In this document: positions 42,096-55,339 of the stretch, piece after piece | Layout: the number at the start of each line of letters is the position of its first letter | Numbering within the stretch: position 1 is the stretch's first letter | Origin: Tetrahymena elliotti 4EA | Taxonomy: Eukaryota > Ciliophora > Oligohymenophorea > Hymenostomatida > Tetrahymenidae | NCBI GenBank assembly: GCA_000231825.2 | Contig: JH720305.1 | Span: 1,067,557-1,131,556, forward strand | Reading direction: 5' to 3' | Length of the DNA: 64,000 bases | Position numbers and translations under genes: made by a program | The notes under the pieces: generated by a model | What the model saw: the letters and a program-made list of their open reading frames with translations, nothing else | What the model was told of the DNA's origin: nothing | The model's database searches: none

Positions 42096-44917
42096 ATGCA
42101 AAATAACAGCACTCCTGGTTGGGTACCTGTCTTATTAGTATTGATAATAATCGGAACAAACTATTATTTTTAGTAGTTCATTTTTATTCAGTAGATGTTC
42201 GAACTCGTAAATAGCTTAAAAAATAATTCAAAATACTTTTTTTCATTATTAATTTATTCATTTTCTTTTTGAGTTTTTTGAGATTTAAGCTTTTAAAAAA
42301 TGAAAAATTAAAAGGAATATACAGCAGCTGGATTATTTGTGACAATATTTTTAAATGTAAACGTATTCTTTATGATGGCTAATTATTATTAATGCATTTG
42401 CACTCCTCCTGGAAGTGTTTCTCCTGATATTGTAAATTATCATTCTAAATTAAATTTGAAGATGGCAAAAATGAAAATTAATGCTAATTTAACTAATCTT
42501 AGAATGATTTGTATCCAAATATAGATCAAATAAAAGATCGCAGTGCAAAAGATTAGAAAATTAAAATCTTATTGAGAAAAGAAAAATAACAAAAAAAGAA
42601 GAGAGGAAAAAATAATTTGTAGAATCATGAAAATACAATTGATATAGAGCTCAGTAATCAAAAGGAATAACTTAAAAATGAAATGATGAATTTGTAATTT
42701 TTTAAAAATTTAAATAGAAATTGATTAAAAGCATCAACTTAAGACAATTAAATTTGATAATTTAAAAATAATTGAAACTAAAAAAGGATTTCTTCATCTA
42801 AAAAAAAATAATTTTAAATTACCACCAAAAATATAAGTAAGTAATACGAAATTAAGATTTATGAAAAGGTTTTAAATACATAATTATTAAAAAATATATC
42901 ATGAAATAATTTTGAAAAACCTTTATTTAGATTTTTTTTTAAAAGCTTGATAGAATTCAAAATTAATAAAAAAAACAAAATATTGTTTGTAATGAATGAA
43001 AACATTTCAAAGCTTAACAACTAAATTACTTTGGATTGAAATAGAGATAATTTTAATAAGCTTTTCAAAACTATTTTTCTTCAGAAATTTTTATTTCATT
43101 AACTAGTAATTATAAAAAATAAAACAAGTTGAGCTAAGAAAAAAAACAGAAATTTCAAACAGAAGTCTAATATATTTATTAAAGATAGATTTAAATTTAA
43201 TTTATTTTGAATTAAAAATGATTGTTTAAAATTTAATTTGAGACTAATTGATTTAAATTACTTTAATAAGGTTCACCTTTAATTCCAAATAAAATATTTT
43301 TGTCTCATTTATCAAAGAATATTTTTTGAATTAGAATAATTTATTTAGGAACCTACTTTTCAGAATAAAATCGGATTAAATTATAAAGTTGATTTTTAAT
43401 ATCTAAAATTATTTAATGGAATTTAAAATTGTTAATTAACCACAAAAATCTGATTTAGTTAAAGGATATTTAACCTTCTTCGGTAAGTAAAAGAAACAAG
43501 TTACAAATTGATAATTGATTTAAGGAAAAAAGAGGTATTTTCTAATTAATTATCCAACAAATAATTAATTAAAAATCCTCAAGTTTACTAATTTTTTGGA
43601 TAAAATTTAAATCTAAAATTCTTAAAATTAAATAATTTGTTATGTATTACTAAATGATTATCTAAAATTTGTTTGAATTATTTTCTAGCAAAAGCCTAAA
43701 AAATGAAATTGAAAAGAATTAAAAAGACATGCTTTTATTCAGTTTCATATTTTAAACCAAATATTTAAAACAAATTTTGTTAATAGTGACATTATCAGAA
43801 GTATTTAGTAAGTTAGCTACTGTGTAAAGTGTGACCGTATAAAACCACCCAGAACCCATCATTGCAAAGAATGTAATAGGTACAAAAATCATTCAATTAT
43901 TTACTCACTTTATTATTTTTATCATAACTGAGATAATCAAAATTTTGATCGAGGTGATTATTGGAATATTTTTTAAAGCATAATTAATATTTATTTATAA
44001 TTGTAATTTATTGAAATAAAATATGTGATTTTTTTTGTATTTAATGTTAGTTCCTGAATTTATCATTTACAATTTTAAATATATTCTTAAATTAAAGGTG
44101 CGTACAAAGGATGGATCATCATTGTCCCTGGGTTGCTAATTGTGTTGGAATTTAAAACCATAAATATTTTATCTTATTCTTATTTCATGCAACAATGAGT
44201 GTGGGAACTTGCTGTGTGAACATCACTGCTGATTTTATCTTTAATGAAGGAGTTATCAAGCATTCGTTAAATAAGGCAAACAGACTGTGTATTACTGTCA
44301 ACTAGGTGATGACTTTTGGTTTAGTAATGTGTATTGGGTTCCTTTTCATCTTTTAAGTGATAAGACTCATAAAAAATTAGACAACTGTAGAATATCACAT
44401 TGAAGAAATAAATGAAAGAGTAAAATAAAAATTAATTTCTAATCTTATTTTGTGTAACAAAGATGATCTCTATTATTTTTGGAGACTTCTCAAAAATTTT
44501 AATGATTATTAAAAAATGTAATTTTAGCTTGGAATTCAATTACTCAAATTTTTTTCGTTTCTGACAGATCCGCTCAAAGTTATATTAAATTCCCATTAAT
44601 CAAATAAATATTTTTAACAACTTCCAACTTAAATGAACGAAAAAGCTGATGTCATAAGATTGATTGATTGATTAATCAATCAACTAAATTTATTAATTTA
44701 AGTTTTTTTATTAAATTAACCATCACTTTTTAATTATTAGAATCCTTTTGACAAAGGTACTGTTTCTAACATTAGTGAAATCTTGGGGGAAAATAAGATA
44801 TTTTGGTTTTGTCCTATTAATCCTTTCACTCGTATTAAAAAGAATAGTCTTTAATATTCTACATTTGACCAAGAAAACAGAGACTATGAAAATCAGAAAA
44901 ATGACTTTTACTAATGA
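42096..44917 (+). CDS. DHHC-type protein S-palmitoyltransferase
   Basis: Predicted exons 42096-42206, 42315-42431, 42503-42653, 42718-42836, 43809-43879, 44098-44419 and 44741-44917; 355 aa, phases agree, TGA stop. Transfers palmitate to cysteines of membrane-associated proteins. Two membrane segments come first (VPVLLVLIIIG; GLFVTIFLNVNVFFMM), then a basic cytosolic loop, the cysteine-rich domain CVKCDRIKPPRTHHC ... with DHHC at 196-199 followed by PWVANCVG, two more membrane segments (FILFLFHATM; FGLVMCIGFLFIF), the TTxE motif as TTVE, and the PaCCT-like NPFDKGTVSNISEIL near the C-terminus. The fourth intron (42837-43808, 972 bp) is unusually long and could hide a small exon in the loop region. 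Confidence 0.9.
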
Positions 44918-45028
44918 GTTTATCAGAAAAAACATTCTAATTATAATATAAATTTTATTCAATCTCCGTATATTTTTTATTGATCTATTCATTCTTGTTA
45001 CAATAATATCTTTTATTAAAAACTCAAT

Positions 45029-45672
45029 TCATTCTTTCTAAAAAAACTCAATTTATTTTTTTTTGATTAAATACAACTCAATTTATTCTTTTTTAGAAAA
45101 ATACAATTTATTCTTTTTGATCAAAATATCTCTTAATAAAAGATTCTTTCTATTCATTCTCTTTATATATTTGGAATTCTTATTTATTCTTTTAGTTGAT
45201 AAAAATATCTATCTCATTTTATTTTAAATTAATTAGATATTTGGTTGTTTTCTTATAAATTAATTACATGGTGTAATTATTCCCTCTATTTTTAGATTAT
45301 TAGGAAAATCTTTATTATAATTTTATGTAGACTCATTCTTTAAATTTCTGTAAGTAAAATTACGTATAAAAGAAATTAATATGTTTACTATTTCAATCAG
45401 AAGTATATTTTGAAAACTAAATTTTAATTAATTATCAATTAAAAACAAATCAAAATTTTCCATTCAATTAATATTCAAATAAATGTAAATCAAAATCAGA
45501 AAGACCAATGTAAAATAAACAAATAAGCAAAATATTAGATTTCTTTCTTCTATTTTACTTACAAAAAAGATTGACTTATTAGATAACATTGGTATGGGTG
45601 AAGCGTATCTTTTATTAGCTCTTTTTATTTTATGTTTTGGACTGAATTTAACTAATTAAAATTTTCAGCCAT
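45029..45672 (-). CDS. Weak candidate gene, two exons
   Basis: ATG at 45672 opens 110 bp (MAENFNQLNSVQ...) to a good GTAAGT donor at 45562; an acceptor TTACAG at 45348 joins in phase to 45347-45029, giving 142 aa. The peptide is K/N/I/L-rich with few Gly, Ala or Val, which is also what random AT-rich DNA gives, so support is thin. It would be convergent with the DHHC gene. Confidence 0.3.
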
Positions 45673-45900
45673 AAAAAAATGTTTATTTGAAAGAGTGTAA
45701 ACTAAAATTTACATTTTTTTCTTGATCAGAAATCAAATAAATGAATCAATCAATTGATAAAAGTATTATTTTCTATTGCTAATCAAAAATAAATATGTAA
45801 ATTAATCTACCTTGCATCAATTTATAATAGAAAACTTCAAAATAACAAGAAAGTTTTTAGTATATTTTTCTTTCTTATTGAAATGTATCTTTGTTTTTTG

Positions 45901-46289
45901 ATGTTAGAAAGAAAGAAGATCTTGCTTGCTTTAATTTTTTTCTTGGTAAAAATAGAAAAGAAGAAAATTTATTCTCTCCAATAATTTAAATTGATTGCCG
46001 AAAGCAATCAACTTCAAGATTTCGGTGTAAATTAATTATAATTTTTTCTTTAAATAAGTAAACTCTATTTAAAAGAAGAAGAAAATTTATCTGTTCTTAT
46101 TTCAAGACACTTTTAAAATTTCAAATAAATAAATTTTTTAAACTACTTTTGAATGAGATTGACAAAATTTTGATATTTCTTATATTAATTCGTTATGATT
46201 AATTAACAAGACATTAATTTTTTAAATATGCTAGAGCCATCAATCTTGAATTTTTTCTTACTATCATTTTAATTTTAAATCATTTTTGA
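45901..46289 (+). CDS. Weak candidate gene
   Basis: ATG followed by ERKKILLALIFFLVK, resembling a signal peptide or membrane anchor, then IAESNQLQDFG to a possible donor near 46025. A 32-bp intron or a longer alternative both keep the frame to TGA at 46287-46289 (about 118 aa). No family recognised; may be chance. Confidence 0.22.
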
Positions 46290-48543
46290 TGGTTAAATAA
46301 GTATAAATTGCATTATTTAATTTCTACTAGTTAACTCAAATAACTAATGAAAAAAAGACAAAAAATAAATAATAAATAATAATTATTCTATATCATAAAA
46401 GAGTTAAGTCTATCCTTTCTATAATTTATTTTCTAATGAAATACTTGCTTTAATTTGAATTACAAATTAGAATAATTTATAGAAAGCTTTTTCTTCTAAA
46501 GAAAAGAGATAGATACCTTGATTGATCTAAAGAATTTAGATACGTCGAAATGTAAATTAATTAAATGCATAATATGAAGCTATTTTGATAATCACTAATA
46601 ATTTGATATTTTTTTAAAGCGATTGAAGCTAATATATTTGATGATATAATTTAGGATTTAAATTACAATTTCCCAATCAATAAAATCGAAATATCAAAAA
46701 TCAGGATTGGCTTTAAATGCTTAATTTCTTAACTTTTTAAACTTAACTTTGAATAAATAAAGAAATATCTTCTATCTAAATTCACCAAATAAATCTTTCT
46801 TCTATTAAGACCCCTATGAAGATAAGCTAAGTTACACAATTTTTTTTGCTTTTATTTAATTCAATAAGACTATCTTAAATATAAATTAATTACTTTACTA
46901 ATAAACTATATAAAAGTAGTAATTACTTTTCACTCAAAATAATCCTTCTAATGGACTAAAATTTAAGCTATAATTTTAATCAACAAAATCATAGGCTTAA
47001 TTAAAGAAATTTTAGATTTTTTAGTAACTAATTTGCTCTTTCAATATAATTTAGAAACTAATTTAATCTATTTTATTGCAAAAGAAAATGAAATTTCTAT
47101 TCCGAAAATGATAATTCGCTTGATCAAATTTAGTTACTTTGATTAACTGATGATTATTCACACCGCATAGATTTTATTTATTATTCATAGCAAATTATTA
47201 AAAAATTTCTTTAATTTTATAAAAGAAAAATTTCTCTCACCCTTTAAAATAATAATATAAATAATTTTCAATGAGCAGCAATATTTTTTAACTTAAAAAA
47301 ATAATTGTTTTTTATATCAAATACTAGTGAGCTTATTTTACGAAATTAACCCAAACTTTTGTTTCATTGATGTTACTTCTATTTGGTTGTTGATATAAGA
47401 TAGTTTATTTATTCAACTGTAAATTTCCTGATATAAAATTATAGTAAGCAAAGTTACAAAACAATTTAATTCAAAAATGTAAGATTTAAAAAAATTTAAT
47501 TCTAAAATTATGAAATTTTGAATATGATTCTAGTTTATTAGCAAAAGAGGGTAACAAGCGTTCAGTATGGTATTATGTTACATTTAAATTCTCTCTCTTT
47601 TTGCAATAGAGAAGCTGTAATCTAGAAATCAAAAATTTAGTTCCAGATGTTATCTAGGATGTATTGTGGTGATCAAATATCCATTAATATTTAACAGAAT
47701 CAACTTAATTTTGACTGAATTTTCAATTAATTTACAATAAATAATTACTCCATTTATTCAATCCATTTGTGTTATGTTATAAAAAAATAGTTAAATACTT
47801 ATAAAAATGTAAGTTAACAAAATTTGTAGAATAACTTTTATCATGTTTAAAATTGAAATATTTTGATTGAAAATTGGTTGCTGTGCTTTTTTTGGTGAGT
47901 TTTTTTATAAAATAATATATCATTGTGTAAATAGAATATGGTTAGCTAATAAAATCATAGGAATATAGAACACTTCAATAAATTATATGTATTTAATAAG
48001 ATTTACAAAAATAATTAATGTCATTTAGAATCAAACGAAATTTATTTTCATACTTTCTCAATCTTTTCAGATAAAGAAGATGAAATTTTACGTTAGGTTG
48101 CTAAACAGAGTAAAAGTAAAGTTAAAGTAAAGTAGTTGGTTTATTTGTTTGTTTTTTTGTTTTGTTGGTTGATATTAAAGTAAAGATAATTTATTTTCAG
48201 AAACAATTTTTGTTGCTTGCATCTTAAGATGGTTTGGGATTTTGAGAGTAATAACAAGGTAGTTAGCCTTTGAAAGTTTACAGTAAATTTATTGTTTTTA
48301 TTATTGTTTATTTTTATTTTTATTGTAAGTAATTAAATCCTACCCCATCCACCAATCAGTCAATCAATCAATTAATCTGAAAAATTTTTTTATAAAATTG
48401 AAATATTATTCATTTGTTTTACCTAATGAATATAGAGTATTTTGTTTGTTTATTTGTTTATTTGTGATATTCCAGTTATTAAAGTGGGAATACCAAAAAT
48501 ATTGTTGTTATTTTTAAAAGAATTATATGTAACTAATTCATTT
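46290..48543. other. Intergenic, no confident gene
   Basis: About 2.2 kb of AT-rich DNA. Scattered open frames on both strands (for example 46437-46530) have no motif. A tandem of GTTT-type T-rich repeats lies near 48140 and a CAAT-rich repeat near 48355. Confidence 0.4.
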
Positions 48544-49176
48544 TCATTTCTTGTTCACCTTGATGTTTTGTTGCATGCTTTCATTTTTGAAACAGCGACA
48601 GAGGTAAAGAATAGTGTAGATATGTTGAGTAAGGTCTTTTACTTTGCTGCTAGCAAGCCATTCGAGTGAGTAGTGATTGAGGAAATATTCAAATTGTCTT
48701 CCATATCTGTCGTAGCAGAAAAGCAAAGAAAGTAAACGGCTGTTGGGAGCATGACGCTTAGAGAAGAAGTTAAACTACTTCTTGATGATATTAATAGGCT
48801 TTTGGAGGGAATCCATGCATTCAATTACAACGGAATCTCCCTTGGTCTTCATATAATTCTTGAAAGCACGAAGGATATTTTTGAAAACATTCAATCTTTC
48901 CAAGGTAAATTTGTATTGAGCCTAGAATTAGTTGTCATGCTCTTCAGTGTAATTGGCCCAGTCTTGTTCAAAGAATGAAAAGAGTTCTTCCATGTAGTTA
49001 ATCTCAACCATTTCTTCTTCAGGGATCATAGATTTGAGAGGAGAAAAGCTGCTGAGACTGTCTGAGTCACTGAGGACAGAGCTGGTCATCATGGAGACAT
49101 TAAATTCTTTTTAGTTCATGATTCTTTCCTTGATCATGGTGTAGAGTTCTCTTCTGGAGTATTTATTGTCAGTCAT
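48544..49176 (-). CDS. Conserved-looking small protein of unknown function
   Basis: Single exon, 210 aa, TGA stop. Composition and codon use are those of a real, well-expressed gene: mostly C-ending codons, few TAA/TAG. The N-terminus (TDNKYSRRELYTMIKERI) is helical and basic, followed by a Ser-rich stretch (SSVLSDSDSLSSFS) and a long acidic-to-basic helical region, then FCYDRYGRQFEYFLNHYSLEW and a C-terminal HIYTILYLCRCFKN. No membrane segment or known motif is evident. The codon style stands out sharply from the surrounding gene-poor DNA. Confidence 0.8.
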
Positions 49177-50074
49177 TTTTCTTATGGAGTTTATAATAGC
49201 AGAGAAAGGTCAAGTGAAATAATTTAGGTTTATATGAGGAAGATTCGCTAGAGGTCTTCTTGGGAAAAGGAGAAAGATAACCAAAAGGGTTGAGTTGTGA
49301 TGAGTTGTGTGAGATGTAGTTGTGCAGATTTGAAAATCCTTTTATGAAGCTTTAATTGAATTTATTTTTATTTATTTATTATAATCTAATTGCTGGGAAA
49401 TTTCTGTAATTTAAGCATCAGTGATTAAGAGGAAACCACTTTTTTATAATCTAGTGTCTTGATTGTTAGCTCACGCATTTGTAAAATATTTAAACTATAG
49501 AGCAAGCTAATTTTATGAATTTCTTCCCACTTTGTGGATTCGCAAATTTTAATTACCACTAGTAAAATTTTTACAGAATTCATTAAATTGTGCTTGACTA
49601 ACCTTATTATTTCTGTTCAAATCAATTAGTAAGGATTGATAAAAAAATTTAATAAAGATTCTAATTACATTTCGAACTTATTTAAATATAGACGAACTCT
49701 ACTAGGTTCAATTAATTTAAAATATACTCAATTCAGGCTCATCCAATTCATTCATTTCTTCATCATTTAATTAATCCATTCAGCCTATCGTATCGCCATA
49801 CTTTTAATTTTAAAATAAAAATAGAAGCTTGATTGCTTATTTTTTCCTCCCAATCTTAAAATAGCTCTTAACTTGATTACATCGGTTCCCATAGAGAGAT
49901 TTGGGAGTAAAATTAAATTTTGTTGGATTTGTCAATCATTAATTAGCGTTAGGGTTTTTTCAATTAAAAAAGTTAATTACTTTTAATATTTTTAATAACT
50001 TCATTTTATTATTGGTTATTATTTCTTACACTTGCTTGATGTATAAAAATAAGCCATGCTTTAAAATTAATATT
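49177..50074. other. Intergenic, no gene seen
   Basis: 5' flank of the minus-strand gene and AT-rich spacer; the first 150 bases are less AT-rich and probably its promoter and leader. No coding segment recognised. Confidence 0.45.
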
Positions 50075-50644
50075 ATGTTGACTAGAAGAACATTGCCATG
50101 CTATCATCCTTACTTATCCAAATATTCTGTATTTTAAAAAGAATCAAAGCAACTTTCACTTGAAAATTCCTAAGTTAATCTAAAAATTCCCAACAAGTTA
50201 ACCTTAATAAAAGAAACTATTGAAAAAAGTTCTTATCGTTTCTTATTTTGAGAAAAGAGTTTGTTGGTAAAAATACAAATAAAAAACCCCACAATTTATT
50301 CCTTAATTATATTTATGAAGAAGAGAAGAAAGACTTAATTTTAGGAAAAATGTAGAGGAAAATTAAGTTGCTTTACTTGGGGGAAGATTGAATGAAATAG
50401 GAAAAATAATATCTAAAGAAGATCAAAGATTTGTGTAAAATATCTACTGGATTGGGTGACAGTGTGTTTAAAATGCGTATATAACGAACAAACAATTTAA
50501 TAAATTTATAGATTAATTTTATTAATGAATGGCAAATTGAAGATTTTAGAAAAAGAGTCTTAGTGTCAAATAAGACTTATTGAAAGGATTTTAACATTTT
50601 AATTTGTAATCTAAGAAATATGTTAACAGACTTTTACTTTCTGA
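50075..50644 (+). CDS. Candidate small protein, possible mitochondrial presequence
   Basis: Predicted exons 50075-50228, 50326-50455 and 50512-50644; 138 aa, phases agree, TGA stop. The start LTRRTLPCYHPYLSKYSVF is Arg/hydroxyl-rich with no acid, like a mitochondrial targeting peptide. Exon 2 (ERLNFRKNVEENQVALLGG, then LNEIGKIISKEDQRF) has balanced composition and locally higher GC, the best evidence that something here is coding. Splice sites other than those chosen are possible. No family recognised. Confidence 0.4.
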
Positions 50645-51029
50645 TGGGAAAAATAAGAAATATTAATTTTCAATCAATCTTCATTACAAATTTAAATAAA
50701 TTTTAGATTAAATACCACAAAGGGATTTCCCTTTTCTATGTTGCTGTGCATCATTTTACAAATTAATTTTGGCCTTCATACCCACCAATCAAACATTAAC
50801 GCAAGTGACAGACAGAAGAACGTCTTAAATGTATAAAATAAAATAAATTTAAAAGAAAGATAAGTCTTTTTGTTTCATGTTATTGTTTGTGAAATAGTTA
50901 GATTTTCAAACTATTAGAAAATGAGATACTTACTGTTCGCTCAATCAAAATATTAAAATTACCCTGAAAAATTTACTAGCCCGCTGACTCAAATATAAAA
51001 TATTTGTAAAAGATATCAATTATTAATTA
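50645..51029. other. Intergenic, nothing recognised
   Basis: AT-rich spacer between two weak candidates. Confidence 0.4.
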
Positions 51030-51435
51030 TCACTTCTTACACATACAAGCAAAATCACAATTTTATGATTATTATGTTTTAGCTATTAATTGAGGAAAAT
51101 TCAAAAAATCAAATAAATAAACAAACAAACAAAACCTAACATTTCTTCATATAATTTTGATTCTAAAGTTCTTCCTACTAATTAAGATTTCAAACTAAGC
51201 CTAATTAATTCTAATTCTTCAAATCTTTCTGTGCGAATCTGTGTTTAATTTGTTTTCTTACACTGAGAGACAAAAACAAATTGTGTATGTGTGGTTATAA
51301 AAAAAGGTTTTTTTTTCTCAAAGAAATCATAGCCAATAAATTAAATTTTAATTTACCTAGTTTGATGGTAATTAAAATAGCACAATATTCGAAATACAGC
51401 AGATAAATATCATCAATTAATTTTAATAGAAACAT
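51030..51435 (-). CDS. Weak candidate exon cluster
   Basis: Core segment 51262-51136 reads QIRTERFEELELIRLSLKSQ on the minus strand, a charged helical peptide that looks coding. Two 5' exon choices (ATG at 51413 or 51435) and a 3' exon 51082-51030 keep phase. No motif; gene limits are uncertain. Confidence 0.25.
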
Positions 51436-52241
51436 AAACCAGCTTAAAGAAATTATGCTCAGAAATTAATCAAACCACTCATTGATAGATTGATTGATTC
51501 ATTCTCTATTTAATAATAGTAAAAATAAAATTTATGATTTATTTTATTTAGATTTTAAGTATTTACTGCTTTTAAATTTTATTTAAGAATATCATTAGTA
51601 AGGGACACAATTATTTTTTTATTTTGTCCACTCATTTTTTTATCTAATAGTCATAACGCAAATAATTTTGCTCTAATATTTAATTTATTTTTGATAATAA
51701 TCTGTAAATTTTTAGTATAATTACTTTACTTTGTAAATTCATCAGTAAGTTCAAATAAATACTTATTCTCAAAAAGCCAAAACAATCTATTTAACATTTA
51801 TTTATAGATCAATAATCCAAATTTTTTAGATCTTACAATCCTCAAATCTTAATTAACCATAAAAGAAGTATTTTAGACTTCTAGAAACAAAACAAAATCG
51901 GAATTTCATAAAAAATAGAAAGACTTTCTCTAAATATAAAAATATTAAGCATCATTTAATAATTCAATAAGTGTTTGTTTTAATTATTCTTTTATTAGAA
52001 ACTTTACTTTCAATACACTCAGTTGACGCATTTTATTTTTAAATTACAACTTTCTCATTCCTTCAAATTAATTTTAGTTCAATAACCCAAACACATCATT
52101 CATTCATTTATCATATCCAATTATATGCACATGCTTGCTTATATAGGTATACTTTAGTATATTTCCTTTAACAAATTAAAGTAGAACTTCGCATTATAAA
52201 TCAAGTTCGAATTTTAATATTAAATCGAATTTTAAATATCA
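51436..52241. other. Gene-poor stretch
   Basis: AT-rich. A short minus-strand frame 52058-51906 (50 codons) is open but unsupported. Nothing else recognised. Confidence 0.35.
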
Positions 52242-53564
52242 TCAAAAAGTTGTAATTACCAAACATTTTTACATAAAAGCAACATAGAACATAAATATTA
52301 GAAGAACATTTTAAGATTTGCATAAAAAATTATTGACTGTTGACTTTATTGAAAGATTAAACAAATACTTATTTAATTACTCATCATTAATTCTTTATTA
52401 CAAAAAGCAAGATATGAAAATGCATTTTATTATGAGTAACATAGAAATTAGAAGAAACAATTGATTCTCTTTTGACATAATTAAAAATTAAAAGTTATCC
52501 TAGTTGAATATTTTGGGGCAATTTTAAAATTTTATGAGTTTTTTTTCTTTCTTACTGTCTTTTTTTTTAAAGTTAATGTTTGATTGTTATTAATAGGCCA
52601 TAACAGTAGTGCGCTTCTTCAATTTTGATCTAATTGAATAGATTCTATGATAGAAGGAATATAGCTTAGAAAATGTTGGGTAACCTACAGATACGATTAG
52701 ATAATTCTGAATAAATTCGATCCAAATATTCCAAAATAAAACTCTAATTAAATTTGACCTCTAAAATACTTAAGAATGATCATAAATATAAATTTATTAA
52801 TCAGACTATTTCACCTTACAATCATTTCGAAGAGCTAATACTTGTAAAAAACATTGAGAGTCTAATTTATGTTACAGTTAAATATTTTTAATTAATAAAT
52901 TATTGGTTTAAAAGAAAAAATTATATAAAAATAAGCACTAATTGGATTACTATTATCTAATAAAATATATCGTTGACAAAAATACTAGTGTAAATTCTAT
53001 ACCCCATCACATTCTAACATTAAAGAAAAGAACTCTATCAAATCAAAATTCATATTACGAATTGATTTCATTGTTAAACAACTCATTATATACTCTCAAA
53101 TCAAATCAAATCTGAAGGACAAATTTATAACTAAGTATCTTCAACAGTATCTCTTTCCATTTTTATCGTTTGATAAAAAGTATTAGATTTAGTTTAAAAA
53201 AGCTCTTCAAACTAAAATAATATGAGAAGAAAACCAAGAATCTGAGTCAAAATAATTAGTTTTTAATGAACTTAAAAATGGAAACCCAAGAAAGATGACG
53301 AGATATTATGTTAGTGATTTTGTTATAGATGCCAGCTAACAGAGCAAGCAACAGACAATAAATTTAAATTAATTAAATTGTAATTAAATAAAGATAATTT
53401 GGAAAAGAAATAAATATTATCTTTAATCTAATGTAAAATTTCTTTTATAAATAATTTACTTTTGTTTAGTTGTTGGATTAGCTTTTACGACAAGAATAAA
53501 TAAATAAAATTTAAATAAGAGTAAAATGGAAAAAGATAAGATAAATTTATCTCTCTAGCTTCAT
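52242..53564 (-). CDS. Weak multi-exon candidate gene
   Basis: Six predicted exons: 53564-53460, 53335-53300, 53211-53121, 53034-52939, 52861-52815 and 52760-52242; 297 aa, all phases agree. Middle exons read sensibly (KMERDTVEDTQLQI, SLMLECDGVQNLHQYF, FIQNYLIVSVGYPTF), while the ends are hydrophobic and K/N-rich, as random AT-rich DNA would be. With many possible splice sites and one stop codon, phase agreement is weak proof. No family recognised. Confidence 0.33.
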
Positions 53565-54911
53565 TTCTTTCTTACACTTCGTTAATAAAGAAATTTTAAT
53601 TCTTTACACAAATAAATTTTTTTAAAAATAAGTAATATTTTATTTTTCAAACAAATCCTTTTTCTTAGCTCATTGATATTAAAATCTTAAATAAAATAAA
53701 ATTTAAACCTATTAGTGGAAATTAAAAAAATTGAAATCTATTCAAAAGAATGATATTTATTATTATACATAACATGTAAATGCTTGTGATGCTCAAAAAA
53801 AAAAAAATTTCTTTTTATGAAAATTAAGAATGTTTTTTTAAAAATAAATGAAAAGAATTCAAAACTTTACTTTAATGAATTTTTTTTTCTATTTAAAGAA
53901 AAATAAAATAATTTAAATTGTTTACAATTTTTTTGGCAAAAAAAAAGATGAATTTTATTTTTATTTTTGAAGGACTTTAAGCTTGTAAAAAGCATTTTTT
54001 ATAAAAATAAATTTTGAATTAATAAATAAGAATAATCCAATTTTATTCTAGAAATACCTCAATAATGTAATTGAAAGTATTTTTAGCTGAGATGGTTGTT
54101 TATAAAGTTAAGCACTTTTGAATGAAGCCATTTTAATTTACATTATTAATCATATCTATTCTTAATTATTTATTAGTCTTTAGCTTTACACTACTTATTT
54201 TTTATCAATTTAATTTTTAAAGAAATTATACAACCAGCCCAATTACTACTTTTTAGAGTAATTTGCCTAATCACTTTCTACAAATAAATGGTTTATTTAA
54301 ATAAGCTAGTAAGCATAAACAAATTAATGGATAGAAATAACAATTTAAAACTTTTTTTTCAAGTTCTTATCAAAAATCAGTTTACTCTTTTTAAACTTAT
54401 TAAATAATATAAAATATCATTTTACACAATTCTTCCATTAGCTAAAAACTTTTACTTGCTCTATTCAAATTATTTTTCTTATATAAACAGTCATTCATTT
54501 GATAAGTCTCACCTATTTTCCTAGAAACACTATAATCTAAATTAGTAATCAAAAAACTAGGAATAATTAAACCAAATACTTTAATAAAAGCTAAAAAAAG
54601 TGTAGATAATATGCAATTTATGCAATCATATAATGTGAAATGACATCAAATAAAATAGATATTTGGGTTTAGAGAACGAACTATTCTCAATTGATTTTGT
54701 ATTATTTATTTAAATTTAAGAAATACTTTAATATGATATTAGCAGTTAGTAATTATCAAGAAATAAATTTTATCTAAAATGCGTTATGAATAAATAAAAT
54801 TAATACCTGGCTTTAACGCTAAAAAATCAATTAAATTTAGCTTCCAACTCTTAATGTAAATTGAAGAATAAAAATATTTCCATATTTAAAATTCATTTTT
54901 TCGAAAGCATT
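53565..54911. other. Intergenic, no confident gene
   Basis: Highly AT-rich with several A and T runs over 8 bases. No coding segment with motif or balanced composition seen. Confidence 0.4.
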
Positions 54912-55339
54912 TCATTTTTTAAATGGCCTCTTCCACTCACTTTATTTTCCACCAGAATTTTGAAATTAACTTTTTCGACCTTTGCTCGAATGTTATTAAT
55001 CTTTTTTAATATTAGTAACTTAATTGTTTATGGCCTTTTAAACACACAAACTAATTTTTCCTATTCGTAAAATTTTATATTTTTTATCATTTGACATTTC
55101 GTATGTAATCATCACAAAATTTTGATATAATGTGTAGCCTTAATTATAGGTATTAGATATTTTCTATTCTCTTTGCTAACTAATGTACCTACCACTCTGA
55201 TCTTCATTTAGTAACACTATAAATATTTTTTTCTTTTACGTTATGGAAAAGTAAATTAATTCTGTCTTTTCAATTATGAGTAGATAAAAAATATAATTTT
55301 ACTTCTTAGAAACTTTTGAGGAGAAGCACTTTGATCCAT
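54912..55339 (-). CDS. Candidate small protein of unknown function, two exons
   Basis: Predicted exons 55339-55303 and 55216-54912; 113 aa, TGA stop, phases agree. Begins MDQSASPQKFLR, joined across an 86-bp AT-rich intron to LLNEDQSGRYISQQREQ. The C-terminal part is basic and Ser/Gln-rich (HSSKGRKSQFQNSGGKQ). Glycine and acidic content are above background, which favours a real gene, but no domain is recognised. Confidence 0.42.

Noticed and set aside
44655..44690. ATTGATTG-type palindromic repeats, also near 35517, 48355 and 51483
   Set aside because: Simple AT-rich microsatellites common in this DNA; no sign of function.
44748..44951. Plus-strand 67-codon frame in the DHHC gene, and the minus-strand frame opposite it (44723-44992)
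   Set aside because: Both are other-frame readings of the last palmitoyltransferase exon (NPFDKGTVSN).
48442..48978. Two plus-strand frames of 75 codons
   Set aside because: Antisense to the strongly codon-biased gene at 48544-49176.
53296..53750. Plus-strand frame of about 150 codons starting TRYYVSDFVID
   Set aside because: Length is within chance for a one-stop code, composition becomes pure background after 20 codons, and it opposes the minus-strand candidate exons.
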